A program made the position numbers and the translations under genes. From contig PNLP01000055.1 in the NCBI GenBank assembly GCA_013823135.1, positions 1-46,423 on the forward strand: 46,423 nucleotides of DNA, written 5' to 3'. The stretch is from Planctomycetaceae bacterium (GTDB taxonomy: Bacteria; Planctomycetota; Planctomycetia; Gemmatales; Gemmataceae). This document shows positions 25,058-34,221 of the stretch, one piece after another (positions within the stretch are counted from its first letter, which is position 1; every line of letters starts with the position of its first letter). Below the pieces are notes generated by a model. The model did no database searches, was not told the DNA's origin, and saw only the letters and a program-made list of their open reading frames with translations.

Positions 25058-25456
25058 TTAAGGGTTACCAAGCGGTTCGATACCGCTGTGCTTGGATCGT
25101 TCTTGCTCTGCCAAGATCGCCAGCTCTTCCAGGACGAGCGGCCCAAGGATGTGCGGGACTACGCGGGAAAATACCGAGCGAAGGATCGTCGCGAGTGTGA
25201 GGTGGAATACCATCTCGGCGAGCAACCACCCAAACCAACCCAGTCCCAGCATCCCGACGACAGCCCAACAACCAAGCTGGCAAATCAAATACACGGGAGA
25301 CAACACAAAGATCAATACCCAGAACCACCGTGTTCGCAGCATCTTGGAGAAGCCCTTGTACAGCGAGCGGTGCCACACCTCACGTGCCACTTCCAATGGC
25401 AGGAGGCGAAGCAGGTCGTACTCGTAACCGGGTGCTAAGTCCCACGGAGATCGCAT
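25058..25456 (-). CDS. Small membrane protein of unknown function
   Basis: 132 aa with two or three hydrophobic segments in the middle (WFWVLIFVLSPVYLICQLGCW and GMLGLGWFGWLLAEMVF), flanked by charged ends. I do not recognise the family. The ATG at 25456 has GAAGGGGCGAG before it; a GTG 24 bases upstream is possible. It is nested between the 1079-residue protein (20-base gap) and the propeller (13-base gap), so it is translated from the same message as these secreted proteins and could be their membrane partner. Confidence 0.6.
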   Translation of the reverse strand: MRSPWDLAPGYEYDLLRLLPLEVAREVWHRSLYKGFSKMLRTRWFWVLIFVLSPVYLICQLGCWAVVGMLGLGWFGWLLAEMVFHLTLATILRSVFSRVVPHILGPLVLEELAILAEQERSKHSGIEPLGNP

Positions 25457-25476
25457 TCTCGCCCCTTCAAGCAACG

Positions 25477-28400
25477 TCACCTATCAATCAAAATCATGTC
25501 GGCGACGTCGAGCGGCATCGTGATCTGAATGCCGCCCTTCCCCTGCACGAACTTCAGTTCACCACGTTCGACGCTTCGCACCTTTGACGGGTTCTCGACG
25601 CCGCGAATCGTCACGGTGAGAGACGTCAGCGGCGCGCCGACCCAGTTCACCAGCGGCACGGCGAGTTTCCCGGGCTTGCCATCCTTCGCGGGCGTGTCGA
25701 TGCAACTCGCTTCAACCAGTCCATCAGTCGTAACGACCGGGCGAACGTCGGTGCCAGGGCGACGCGGGAGGAAGTCGTCCACGAGGCGGGCGAGCAGATG
25801 GCTCTTGATCCCCGTGGGGAGGAAGTGCGCGAAGCTCTCGGGGTTCGCGCCGCGATCCACGGGCCGCACGGGTAACGCGGCCTTGAGATACGCCTGCCCG
25901 GGGAGGAACCCGAACAGCACCGCCCGGCCCTCGCCGTGCTTCTTGCTGACGACCGCGGCCGAGCCGTCCTTGAACATGCCGACCATGGTGCCGTCGCCGA
26001 CCGTGAGCGGTTGCTTCCACGCGATCACCGGCACGTTGTACACATGGCTCGGCGCGTTCACGTCTTGCTTCTCTTTCTTGGGCAACCCGCCAAGGTTCCA
26101 CTGCACGGCGTCCATCGGTTCGTATCGCGGCAGGTCGTGCTTGCTCAGGAACGGCTGGTTCTCCTTGAGCAAGTGCTTCGGGATCAGGTTCGGGTCGGTG
26201 TCGATCTTCAGGCCGGTCGCGCCATAGAGCTTCGCGGCCGCGGGGTTCTCCTTCTGGAACTCGTTGAAGAAGCCGCCGCCGGCCATTGCGACCACGGTGC
26301 CGCCCGCCTCGCACCACTTCTGCAAGGCGTCGATGCACTTCGAGTGAACGTACTGCTGCGTGACGTAGATCAGCGAGTAGTCCTTGGCCCGGCCGTCGAT
26401 CACATCATCTTCGCTGAGGAAATCGACCGGTACCTGTGCGTGCTTGAGCGCGTAGTAGAGCGCCTTGCGCTCGTTGTTGTGCAGCGCGAGCGAGAAGTTG
26501 TTCACACCCGTTGTGATTTCATCGACGCTCGAAAGCAGCAGCCCAACCTTGGCGGGGCGCACCCGCCCATCGAGCACGTAATCCTCGAAGATGCCGGCTT
26601 CGTGTGTGCAGCGATGAATCTGCTTCCACATCGGCAGGTCATAGCTATCGACATAGTTCTCGGTGCCACCGACCGCTGATGGCGACGCGCAGAAGTAGTT
26701 GATCATCTTCGCGCCGTGGCCAATCGAGGCGTAGAAACTCTGGCGGAACTCGCTCGGGATCTGTCCCGGCGAGTGGGGCATGACGTACATGTGAATCGGC
26801 AGGTCGTCGTACTTCGCCCCCGCACGGAGGGCACTCACGAGGTAGCCGACGATCTGCGGGCTGAACTCAGCGATCTGCCAGACGTAATCCTCCGTCCACG
26901 GCATGCTGATCGCTTTGAGCTTGAACGGGCGGATGTAGTCCACCTCGGTCACGAGGAAGTTCGCGTGCGGCGAGTAGTTCGCCCCCGTGAGCACGCCCTT
27001 CGACTTGTAGTAAGCGGTCCCCTCGGCATACTTGGCCCCGCCCTTTTCCTTGGCTGCGATCTGCGAGTAGTAGTACAGCGGTTGCTTCTTGTCGGTGGTG
27101 TATTTCACGTCTCCATCGACCGCGACGCCCTTTGCCTTGAGCCACGCCGCGAACTCGTCGTCCTTGAGTGGGATCGCGGGCAGGTGCATCTCGTCGCCGT
27201 AGCTCACGGCCGCGAGATCGTCGAAGCCGCCCTTGCGTGCGGCCTCGTGTTTCTTGATCGCGGCGAGCGACGGATCGGGCCAGTGAGTTAGTAGTTCACG
27301 CTTCTTGCCGGTCGCGTTCACGGCCGTGTTGTCGCCGAGAGCCAGCGCGAGTTCGCGGGCCTCGGGGAACGCACCGAGTGCCCCGCTGAAGCCCATGATG
27401 TTGTAAATCGGCATTCTCTTGGGAACGCTCCCAACCTTCGGGAACCGCGCAACCTCGGCGTTGAGCCAGTCGAGAATCTCTTTCTGTGTGCGAATCTGCG
27501 GCAACCAGTATTTCTTGGCCATCACTCCGGCGAGGTCGGCGTTCGGGTTGATGCAGCCGGGGATGTCGAACGTCACCGGCGAGAGACCGCCCGGCTTCCC
27601 TTTCACGGTGATATCCTTCACGACCTTCAACCCGCCCTTGCCATCCGGGATGGCGAACTCCAGCCGGAGGTGAAGCCCATCGGCCTTCCCCTTGTACTGT
27701 GCCTGCGGGAACCACTGCGCGTGGTAGAGCGCGTCCATCACGTTCCCCATCGGAACCCAGCCCGACGACTCGCCCGGCTTGATGTACTGCTCATCGGGAA
27801 TCGCGCCCTTTGGCGCTTCGATCACGGGCGCGAGTTGATCCGCCTTTACCGCTTCCGAGCGTGGCCCCGCGATCTGATACTTGCTCGGCGTGACGATGCG
27901 GCCGTTCTTCAGCACCTGCGTTTTCGGCCAGTCGCGAACGTGGATGTAGTACGGCGAGTGCTGCCCCTGATCGAATGGCGCGACGATCGGAATGACTGGC
28001 CCGAGGCCATCGGCGGGGTTCGTGAACCGCACGAACAGGTCGCCGTCCTGCACGAGCCAGCCGTCGAATTCCAGGTAACCGGTCTTCGCCTGTGCCGCGA
28101 TGCCAGCCTTGTCATTCGTGAGGCACAGCACATCGACGTGCCGACGTGCGGCGATCTCGCGTTCCTTGTCGCCATCCTTCTGTGCGGTCGCAATCAGCCG
28201 CAGTGTCGCAGGGCCGGCCGCGAGTTTCACGGTTCCGGGTTGCTGCCAGACGATGTTGTCGGTGCCGCTCCAACTGTAGCGTTCCATCGGCACTCGCTTG
28301 TGTCCCGTGAACGCCCAGATCTTCGGATCGGCAAGCCGACCGAAGGGAAACGAACCCACGACCTTCCCGCCCTGCTCGACCTCCACCGTGAACTCACACG

Positions 28401-28716
28401 AGAACTGGAACGGTTGCTCGTACCGTGCCATCACATCGTAGGTGTCCTCGTATGGGATGTTCACGACCTTCTCGGCGATGGCCTTCTTGCCGTCGTCGAT
28501 TTGTTCGGGTGCACCGAGGCAGCCCATGCGCGACAGGAAGGTGACGGCAAACGTGCTGGCGTAGTAGTTGTCGCGATACGGCATCACCTTCCAGCCGGGG
28601 GATTTCACTTCGAAGTCTTCAGCCTCGGCAATGAGCCGCACGGGAAGCTTTTCTTGCCCGCTGGCAGATGGAGTGAATGCGACAAGTGCAACAAAGGCGA
28701 AGAGGGTGTAACGCAT
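25477..28716 (-). CDS. Secreted 1079-residue glycoside-hydrolase-like protein
   Basis: Signal peptide (residues 1-20, ending ASGQ). N-terminal part (to ~390) is beta-rich, with carbohydrate-binding-like stretches (AGPATLRLIATAQKDG, YYIHVRDWPKT). The middle third looks like an (alpha/beta)8 barrel: IYNIMGFSGALGA, DDLAAVSYGDEMHL with adjacent acidic residues, ISMPWTEDYVWQIAEF. It is followed by a glutamine-amidotransferase-like fold resembling the beta-galactosidase trimerisation domain (VGLLLSSVDEIT, LIYVTQQYV, GGTVVAMAGGG). This order recalls GH42-type enzymes. The catalytic pair is unassigned, so the enzymatic call is tentative. It is the second gene after the PVC cytochrome. Confidence 0.6.
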   Translation of the reverse strand: MRYTLFAFVALVAFTPSASGQEKLPVRLIAEAEDFEVKSPGWKVMPYRDNYYASTFAVTFLSRMGCLGAPEQIDDGKKAIAEKVVNIPYEDTYDVMARYEQPFQFSCEFTVEVEQGGKVVGSFPFGRLADPKIWAFTGHKRVPMERYSWSGTDNIVWQQPGTVKLAAGPATLRLIATAQKDGDKEREIAARRHVDVLCLTNDKAGIAAQAKTGYLEFDGWLVQDGDLFVRFTNPADGLGPVIPIVAPFDQGQHSPYYIHVRDWPKTQVLKNGRIVTPSKYQIAGPRSEAVKADQLAPVIEAPKGAIPDEQYIKPGESSGWVPMGNVMDALYHAQWFPQAQYKGKADGLHLRLEFAIPDGKGGLKVVKDITVKGKPGGLSPVTFDIPGCINPNADLAGVMAKKYWLPQIRTQKEILDWLNAEVARFPKVGSVPKRMPIYNIMGFSGALGAFPEARELALALGDNTAVNATGKKRELLTHWPDPSLAAIKKHEAARKGGFDDLAAVSYGDEMHLPAIPLKDDEFAAWLKAKGVAVDGDVKYTTDKKQPLYYYSQIAAKEKGGAKYAEGTAYYKSKGVLTGANYSPHANFLVTEVDYIRPFKLKAISMPWTEDYVWQIAEFSPQIVGYLVSALRAGAKYDDLPIHMYVMPHSPGQIPSEFRQSFYASIGHGAKMINYFCASPSAVGGTENYVDSYDLPMWKQIHRCTHEAGIFEDYVLDGRVRPAKVGLLLSSVDEITTGVNNFSLALHNNERKALYYALKHAQVPVDFLSEDDVIDGRAKDYSLIYVTQQYVHSKCIDALQKWCEAGGTVVAMAGGGFFNEFQKENPAAAKLYGATGLKIDTDPNLIPKHLLKENQPFLSKHDLPRYEPMDAVQWNLGGLPKKEKQDVNAPSHVYNVPVIAWKQPLTVGDGTMVGMFKDGSAAVVSKKHGEGRAVLFGFLPGQAYLKAALPVRPVDRGANPESFAHFLPTGIKSHLLARLVDDFLPRRPGTDVRPVVTTDGLVEASCIDTPAKDGKPGKLAVPLVNWVGAPLTSLTVTIRGVENPSKVRSVERGELKFVQGKGGIQITMPLDVADMILIDR

Positions 28717-28735
28717 GGGTGAATCCCAGGGATGA

Positions 28736-28818
28736 GGCGAGCGGGGGACGTGAGTCCCCTGATTGTTTTGTCTGCTTGCCGAGAATAGCAATCAGGGGAC
28801 TCACGTCCCCCGTTCGCC
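28736..28818. terminator. Nested palindrome, GGCGAGCG family, copy D
   Basis: Arms 28736-28765 and 28789-28818 are inverted with one mismatch (GTTCGCC for GCTCGCC). Each arm folds as GGGGAC-GTGA-GTCCCC. It starts 9 bases past the stop of the PVC cytochrome gene and lies 19 bases upstream of the next gene's start codon, within a 111-base gap. Confidence 0.7.
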
Positions 28819-28827
28819 AAAGTCAGA

Positions 28828-31650
28828 TCACTTTCTAGCGGTCAGATACGCCAGCAGGTCGCGGATTTCCTGGTCGGTCAGGTTGTCGAGCAGTCCCTCC
28901 GGCATGATCGACACTTGCGACGCCTTGATGTTCTCCACATCACCGGCCGCGACCTTGAACCGGTTCCCCTTTTCGTCGATGTACTCGGAAACGTCCAGGT
29001 TGGTGCCGACGAGCAGTCCCGTGAGTGTGCGGCCGTCCGTGGTTTCGATCTTCCATGCCTGGTAATGCGGGGCGACCACATTGCTCGGCTGAAGGATCGA
29101 CTCCACGATCCACTTCCGTTCGGTGCGACCGATGAGGCTCAGTTCCGGGCCGACGTTCGCGCCGCGGCCCTCCACCTGATGGCACTTGTAGCAGCCCGCC
29201 AGTTTCGGGTGCTCGAAGATGCGCCGCCCGGCTTCGGGGTCGCCCGGCCCCACGACTCGCTTGAGCCACGATTCGACATCCTTCGCAGCAGGCCGACCGG
29301 CGTTGATCGGCTTCCCGAGAACGCGGGCGACGAGTTGCTCGTCTTTGCCCTTCGCCGCGGTCGTCAGCTTGTCTTGCTGTGCCGGGGTGAGCTTCACCTG
29401 CACGAGTGCCCGGAGTGCTTCCTGTGACAGTGACACATCGTTGTCACTCACCAATTCGATGAGAAAATCTGCATCGGCACCGTTCACGGCTGCGAGGGCG
29501 ACGAGAGCCTGTGCTCGCACCGCAACCGGTTGTTTCGCGTCCTTGGCGGTTGCGAGGACGACGGGTGTGGCCTTCGCGTCGGCGCGATCCTTCAGCGCCC
29601 GCAGCGCTTCGATGCGGAACGCGGGGTCGTCCTGCTTAAGCAGTTCGAGAAGGGGATCGATCGCGAGCCGTTTGTGATTTGCGGGGATCGCACGCAGTGC
29701 CATGAGTCGCGTGTTCGCGGGTGCGGTCTTGTCCGCGAGGCGATCGAGGAAATACACCGCGAGATTGTCGTCGTTCACGGGCTTGTCGTCGAGCCTGGCG
29801 AGTGTCGTGCTGAGCCCAATGAACGCACGCGGGTCGAGGTTCGGACTCTTCAGCATTTCGACGATCTGCGGCCGGAACTCGGTGAGCTTTTCGTCCGACA
29901 CCCACTTCGCCGCGAGAAATCGCACATCGGGATCGGCGTCTTTGAGGAAGTTGGGGAGATGCTTCGTCGCATTCTTCTGTCCCGATGACCGCCAAGCCAG
30001 CAAGGAGCCGAGGTGGGCTTTTTCGCCCGGCTTCCCCTGGTCGAGGGCACTGAGCAATTCTGGTTCTTTGATCAGACGGCGAATGGCCGCGTGCCGCAGA
30101 AATGGGTCACGGTCAGCAAGCCATTCTGGGATGACCTTTCTAGCATGGTTCTCACGCATCGTGAGAACCATCCACGCAGCCCGCATTTCCCCAGACTCCT
30201 TCGCGTCAGCCAGGGGGACGTCCGGACTGATTATAGCGCTGGGCAACACCATCACGCGGATGCCGACCTCCATATCCCCGAATGCGACTGCCTCGAACCC
30301 GGCGTCAGGATCGTGCACAGCCAAGAGCGCTGCAAGTACGGAGGCTCGTACTCGTACATCCTTTGACGTGCAATGCTCACGCAATACCTTGCGGCCCACC
30401 TCGTCCTTCGCCAGTGTCCGAGCCGCGGCTTCGCGCGTCTTGCGGTCAGCGCTCGTGATCGCTTCCTTCGGGTCGGCGGGGCGCTTCGTGGGCTTCGCGT
30501 CCTTCATGCGAACCTGCCAGATCGCGCCCTTGCCGTGCAGCGGGTAGCTACGTGAACCCCAGTCGCTCACGAACAGCGAGCCGTCCGGCGCGACCGTCAG
30601 CCCCGACGGGTAGAACTCCTTACCGCCCTGAATGAATGGCTTCCGTTCACCGGTGAAGCTCGCGCCGTTCGGCTTCAACACGTAGCGTTCGAGGCGGTGG
30701 TCGGCCCATGCCGGTACGAGCAGGTTGCCGAGGTACTCGGCGGGCAGGTCGTCCGATTCGTAGCTGATGACCTCGCACGGCGACTCGCCGGTGCCCGCGA
30801 CCATCGGCAGCGTGCCGGGAAGTTCGCCGTTCCACGCCTGGAATGGGTGCCGACCCGCGCGACCGTAGCGGAACTGGAAGCCGTAGTCGCCGCGTTCCAC
30901 GACGTGCAGCAGCCGGCACGGCGGCGACGCGTCCGGGTCGTTGTCCACCACGAACAGCCTGCCGAAGATGTCACGGCACGAGCCGAACGGGTTCCAGAAA
31001 CCTGTTGCAATGCGACGGAGCCGCTTGCCGTCGGCCGTGATGTGGTAGACGTTGCCGCCTTCACCGCCGCCCGTCAGCGTGGTGCCATCTGCACCGATCA
31101 GCTTGTACGGTTCGCCGAGGTTCTCGCCGATGCCGAAGGTCAGGTCGCCGCGTGAGTCGAACGATAGCCCGACGAGACCGTTGTGCGGGTAGTTCCCCTT
31201 CGTGTCGAGAAACGCGATGCGAGTCTTTTCGTCGGCCGTGCCCGTACCCTTCGTGTCACGCAGTCGCAGGATTTCGTTCCGCGTCGCGACGTAGACCGAG
31301 CCGTCCGGGTGAACGGCGAGGTCCATCGTGTGCGTCACGCCCTCGAAGAACGTGGTGATCTTGTCGGCCTTGCCGTCGCCGTCGGTGTCCTCGAACATGC
31401 GGATGCGGTCGAACTTCGGCCCGGTGTAGTTCGCGGGGCGGAAGTGCGTGTGACTCTCGACGACGAGCAAACGGCCCTTCGAGTCGAAGTCGAGCGAGAT
31501 CGGCTGCACGATGTCGGGTGCCGCGGCGAACAGCCTCACCTCAAGCCGTGGATCGGCCGATGTGGGAACTTCGAGCGGCTTCTTCGCGGGTTGAGCAGTG
31601 GCGACGTTCGCGAACAGCAGGATGGCAACGAGGGAGAGGCGACGGGGCAC
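28828..31650 (-). CDS. PVC-type heme-binding CxxCH protein with sorbosone/glucose dehydrogenase-like propeller
   Basis: 940 aa. GTG start at 31650 with GGAG upstream; signal peptide to ~18. Residues ~30-350 form a propeller typical of PVC dehydrogenases (RIRMFEDTDGDGKADKITTF, GLTVAPDGSLFVSDWG). A HEAT-like helical repeat region follows (~380-780) with alternating leucine helices. The C-terminal cytochrome domain has C820-x-x-C823-H824 and the Met ligand candidate MPEG near 907. This architecture is a planctomycete hallmark. It probably oxidises sugars or other polyols and passes electrons on, in the periplasm. First of the minus-strand run. Confidence 0.92.
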   Translation of the reverse strand: MPRRLSLVAILLFANVATAQPAKKPLEVPTSADPRLEVRLFAAAPDIVQPISLDFDSKGRLLVVESHTHFRPANYTGPKFDRIRMFEDTDGDGKADKITTFFEGVTHTMDLAVHPDGSVYVATRNEILRLRDTKGTGTADEKTRIAFLDTKGNYPHNGLVGLSFDSRGDLTFGIGENLGEPYKLIGADGTTLTGGGEGGNVYHITADGKRLRRIATGFWNPFGSCRDIFGRLFVVDNDPDASPPCRLLHVVERGDYGFQFRYGRAGRHPFQAWNGELPGTLPMVAGTGESPCEVISYESDDLPAEYLGNLLVPAWADHRLERYVLKPNGASFTGERKPFIQGGKEFYPSGLTVAPDGSLFVSDWGSRSYPLHGKGAIWQVRMKDAKPTKRPADPKEAITSADRKTREAAARTLAKDEVGRKVLREHCTSKDVRVRASVLAALLAVHDPDAGFEAVAFGDMEVGIRVMVLPSAIISPDVPLADAKESGEMRAAWMVLTMRENHARKVIPEWLADRDPFLRHAAIRRLIKEPELLSALDQGKPGEKAHLGSLLAWRSSGQKNATKHLPNFLKDADPDVRFLAAKWVSDEKLTEFRPQIVEMLKSPNLDPRAFIGLSTTLARLDDKPVNDDNLAVYFLDRLADKTAPANTRLMALRAIPANHKRLAIDPLLELLKQDDPAFRIEALRALKDRADAKATPVVLATAKDAKQPVAVRAQALVALAAVNGADADFLIELVSDNDVSLSQEALRALVQVKLTPAQQDKLTTAAKGKDEQLVARVLGKPINAGRPAAKDVESWLKRVVGPGDPEAGRRIFEHPKLAGCYKCHQVEGRGANVGPELSLIGRTERKWIVESILQPSNVVAPHYQAWKIETTDGRTLTGLLVGTNLDVSEYIDEKGNRFKVAAGDVENIKASQVSIMPEGLLDNLTDQEIRDLLAYLTARK

Positions 31651-31693
31651 GGGAAGTTCTCCAAAGCCCTGGGACGGTGGCAACGTTCAGGGT

Positions 31694-31699
31694 TACAAT
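31694..31699 (+). promoter_or_regulatory. Possible -10 element (TACAAT) for the secreted esterase gene
   Basis: TACAAT lies 31 bases before the ATG at 31731, in the divergent gap with the PVC cytochrome gene. No good -35 box is seen and no Shine-Dalgarno precedes the ATG, so this is a weak call. Confidence 0.3.
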
Positions 31700-31730
31700 C
31701 TACCCGAACTTCCCTCCCGAGACTCGCGTC

Positions 31731-32612
31731 ATGAATCGATTCTTCCTCGCGCTGCCGGTTGCGTTCGTTCTCGCTGTGTCGGCGGCTCCGGCACAGAAGG
31801 GGCCAACGGTTCCCGAGACCGTCATCTTCGAACCCGGTGTGGAGTTCACGAACCCCGACGACCAACACCTGAAGCTGAACATCGCCCGCCCGAAGACTGG
31901 CGACGGCCCGTTCCCGTGCGTGCTGTTCATCCACGGTGGCGGCTTCCGGGCCGGCAAGCGCGAAGGCTACGACGGCCAGATCATTCGCATGGCCGAGAAA
32001 GGCTACGTCGCGGTCACGGCTTCGTACCGCCTCGCCCCGAAGTACCCATTCCCGGCCGCGATCCACGACACGAAGGCTGCTGTGCGGTGGCTGCGTGCGA
32101 ACGCGAAGAAGTACAACATCGACCCCGACCGCATCGGCGTGACGGGCGGTTCGGCGGGCGGGCACCTCGCGCAGTTCCTCGCGGTTACGGGCGACGTGAA
32201 GGAGTTCGAGGGCGACGGCGGCAACCCGGAGCTATCCAGCAAGGTGAAGTGCGTCGTGAACGTGTACGGGCCGAGCGACTTCACCAAGTCGTATGGCAAG
32301 AGCGTGGACGCGGCTGAAGTGCTGCCGTTGTTCCTCGGTGGCAATCTGGAGAAGGCACGAGCCGCGCACATCAAGGCAAGCCCGCTGTACTGGGTGACCC
32401 CGAACGCCGCGCCGACGCTGTGCATTCACGGCACTGAGGATAAGTACGTTGCCCACGAACAGGCCGTGTGGCTCGTGGACAAGTTGAAGGCCGCGAACGT
32501 GGAGGCCGAACTGCTAACGCTCGAAGGGGCGGGGCACGGCTTTAAGGGGAAGGACGCCGAGACCGCCGAGAAGGCGATGATCGCGTTCTTCGACAAACAG
32601 TTGAAGAAGTGA
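31731..32612 (+). CDS. Secreted alpha/beta hydrolase, esterase/lipase (BD-FAE/HSL-like)
   Basis: 293 aa. Signal peptide 1-22 (VLAVSAAPAQ). Oxyanion hole HGGG at 68-71 (FIHGGGFRAGKREGY), nucleophile S141 in GVTGGSAGGHLAQFLA, acid in CIHGTEDKYV and the catalytic His in LEGAGHGFKGKD. The pattern is that of acetyl-esterase/carbohydrate-esterase-type enzymes of the BD-FAE family, which remove acetyl or feruloyl groups from plant or algal polysaccharides. That is in line with the neighbouring glycoside-hydrolase-like and cytochrome genes, but is inference. Divergent from the PVC cytochrome gene, 80 bases apart. Confidence 0.9.
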   Translation: MNRFFLALPVAFVLAVSAAPAQKGPTVPETVIFEPGVEFTNPDDQHLKLNIARPKTGDGPFPCVLFIHGGGFRAGKREGYDGQIIRMAEKGYVAVTASYRLAPKYPFPAAIHDTKAAVRWLRANAKKYNIDPDRIGVTGGSAGGHLAQFLAVTGDVKEFEGDGGNPELSSKVKCVVNVYGPSDFTKSYGKSVDAAEVLPLFLGGNLEKARAAHIKASPLYWVTPNAAPTLCIHGTEDKYVAHEQAVWLVDKLKAANVEAELLTLEGAGHGFKGKDAETAEKAMIAFFDKQLKK

Positions 32613-32616
32613 TTCG

Positions 32617-32692
32617 GGCGAGCGGGGCGGCGTAAGCCCCCCGAGTCTGAAGTATTCTGAAACCTCGGGGGGCTTACGCCGCCCCGCTCGCC
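32617..32692. terminator. Nested palindrome, GGCGAGCG family, copy E
   Basis: Arms 32617-32645 and 32664-32692 are perfectly inverted; each arm contains GGGGC and GCCCC around GGCGTAA. It starts four bases after the esterase stop, upstream of the SDR gene on the same strand. Probable terminator, although there is no T-run. Confidence 0.7.
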
Positions 32693-32705
32693 AGGAACCA
32701 ATCGA

Positions 32706-33461
32706 ATGACTCCCAACGGTAAAGTCGCAATCGTCACCGGGGCAGGTTCGGGGATCGGTCGGGCCGCGGCGCTCGCACTCTTACGCGAGGGATGGTCGGT
32801 CGTGCTTGTCGGCCGCCGGGCGGACGCACTCGCCGCGACCGCCTCGTCTGCACCGCCTGACGCGAAGCACCTCGCCGTCCCGACCGACGTGAGCGATCCC
32901 GTTGCGGTGAAGCAACTCTTCGAGCAAACGAAGACCGCGTTCGGCCGGCTCGATCTGCTCTTCAACAACGCCGGCATGGGTGCGCCGCCGGTGCCACTCG
33001 AAGACCTCACCATCGAGAAGTGGCGGCAGGTCGTGGATGTGAACCTGAGCGGCGTGTTCTACTGCACGCAGGAAGCGTTCCGCGTCATGAAGTCGCAGTC
33101 GCCCCGCGGCGGTCGCATCATTAACAACGGTTCGATCTCAGCACACACGCCGCGGCCGAACTCGGCCCCGTACACTGCGACAAAACACGCCATCACGGGG
33201 CTGACGAAGTCCGCGGCACTCGACGGCCGCGCGTTCGACATCGCGTGCGGACAGATCGACATCGGCAACGCCGGCACCGAAATGACCGCACGCATGAAGG
33301 ACGGCGTGATGCAGGCGAACGGCACGCTCGCCGCGGAACCGACGATGGACGTGGAGTGCGTCGCGAAGGCAGTGGTCTACATGGCCGGCTTACCACTCGA
33401 CGCCAACGTGCTGTTCATGACCGTGATGGCCACGCAGATGCCGTTCGTCGGCCGCGGCTGA
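32706..33461 (+). CDS. SDR-family oxidoreductase
   Basis: 251 aa classical short-chain dehydrogenase. Nucleotide motif TGAGSGIGR at 11-19, basic residues VGRRAD after beta-2 pointing to NADP(H), NNAGMGAPP, and the catalytic Y156/K160 (PYTATKHAI) with the Ser in NNGSISAHTP. There is no signal peptide. Substrate unknown. Its stop is only two bases from the stop of the convergent msrA gene, so the transcripts must overlap. Confidence 0.9.
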   Translation: MTPNGKVAIVTGAGSGIGRAAALALLREGWSVVLVGRRADALAATASSAPPDAKHLAVPTDVSDPVAVKQLFEQTKTAFGRLDLLFNNAGMGAPPVPLEDLTIEKWRQVVDVNLSGVFYCTQEAFRVMKSQSPRGGRIINNGSISAHTPRPNSAPYTATKHAITGLTKSAALDGRAFDIACGQIDIGNAGTEMTARMKDGVMQANGTLAAEPTMDVECVAKAVVYMAGLPLDANVLFMTVMATQMPFVGRG

Positions 33462-33463
33462 AG

Positions 33464-34153
33464 TCACGGTGCGTCGGGTTTGATCTTGTCCGCGAACACG
33501 GCCTTCAACTTGTCCACCTTTGGGCGGATGATCGCGGTGCAATACGAGTCCCGCCGGTTGCTCGCGTAGTAATTCTGGTGATACAGTTCCGCCGGGTAGA
33601 ACTCCGTGAACGGCACAATCTCCGTCACGATCGGCTTCGAGAAGACCTGAGCCGCGTCGATCTTCTTCTTGTAAAGCTCGGCCAGTTGTTGCTGACGTTC
33701 CGAGTGCGTGAAGATCGCGGAGCGGTACTGCGGGCCAACGTCGTTCCCCTGGCGATTCCGCGTTGTTGGGTCGTGCGACCGCCAGAACACTTCGAGCAGT
33801 TCCGGATACGAGATCACAGCGGGGTCGAATGTGACTTGAATCACCTCGGCATGGCCCGTTCTCGCGCCGCAAACCTGCTCATACGTCGGGTTCTTCACTT
33901 CGCCGCCGCTGTAGCCGGAGACCACTTTCTCCACGCCCTTGAGTTGCTGAAACACGGCTTCGGTACACCAGAAACAACCCGAGCCGAACGTGGCCAGTTC
34001 TGGTCCGGTGGCGGGCGCTCCGGCACCAATCTCGGCAGGATCGAGAACGGGGAAGTTCTCTGGCATGGTGAACTCTTGTTGGAGAGCAAACAGGGAGATG
34101 AACAACCCCGCGACAACGACCGCGAGGATCACCCAGGCTATTTTACGCGACAT
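33464..34153 (-). CDS. msrA: Peptide-methionine (S)-S-oxide reductase MsrA, membrane-anchored
   Basis: Repairs S-sulfoxides of methionine in proteins. 229 aa. The active site is GCFWC (C60 catalytic, C63), with TYEQVCGARTGHAEVIQV, FWRSHDPTTRNRQGNDVGPQYRSAIF and YHQNYY, all standard. A late Cys (DSYCTAII) may serve as resolving residue. The unusual part is residues 1-28: basic MSRK, then a single hydrophobic stretch (AWVILAVVVAGLFISLFAL), so it is anchored or exported and would face the periplasm. A start at an internal ATG (MPENF) would give a cytoplasmic form. No msrB in the window. Confidence 0.93.
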   Translation of the reverse strand: MSRKIAWVILAVVVAGLFISLFALQQEFTMPENFPVLDPAEIGAGAPATGPELATFGSGCFWCTEAVFQQLKGVEKVVSGYSGGEVKNPTYEQVCGARTGHAEVIQVTFDPAVISYPELLEVFWRSHDPTTRNRQGNDVGPQYRSAIFTHSERQQQLAELYKKKIDAAQVFSKPIVTEIVPFTEFYPAELYHQNYYASNRRDSYCTAIIRPKVDKLKAVFADKIKPDAP

Positions 34154-34184
34154 GATGAACCTGCCGAAGTGTCGGGCGACAAAC

Positions 34185-34212
34185 AAGCCCACCCATCGCG
34201 ATGGGCGGGCTT
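34185..34212 (-). terminator. GCCCACCCAT hairpin terminator, copy 1
   Basis: A near-perfect 14-bp stem in the gap between msrA and the first PQQ-like gene. Read on the minus strand it follows the propeller stop and is trailed by TTGTTTGTC, a weak U-tract, so it fits an intrinsic terminator. The same hairpin recurs at 35540-35569 and 44877-44903. Confidence 0.7.
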
Positions 34213-34221
34213 CGGTTTAGA

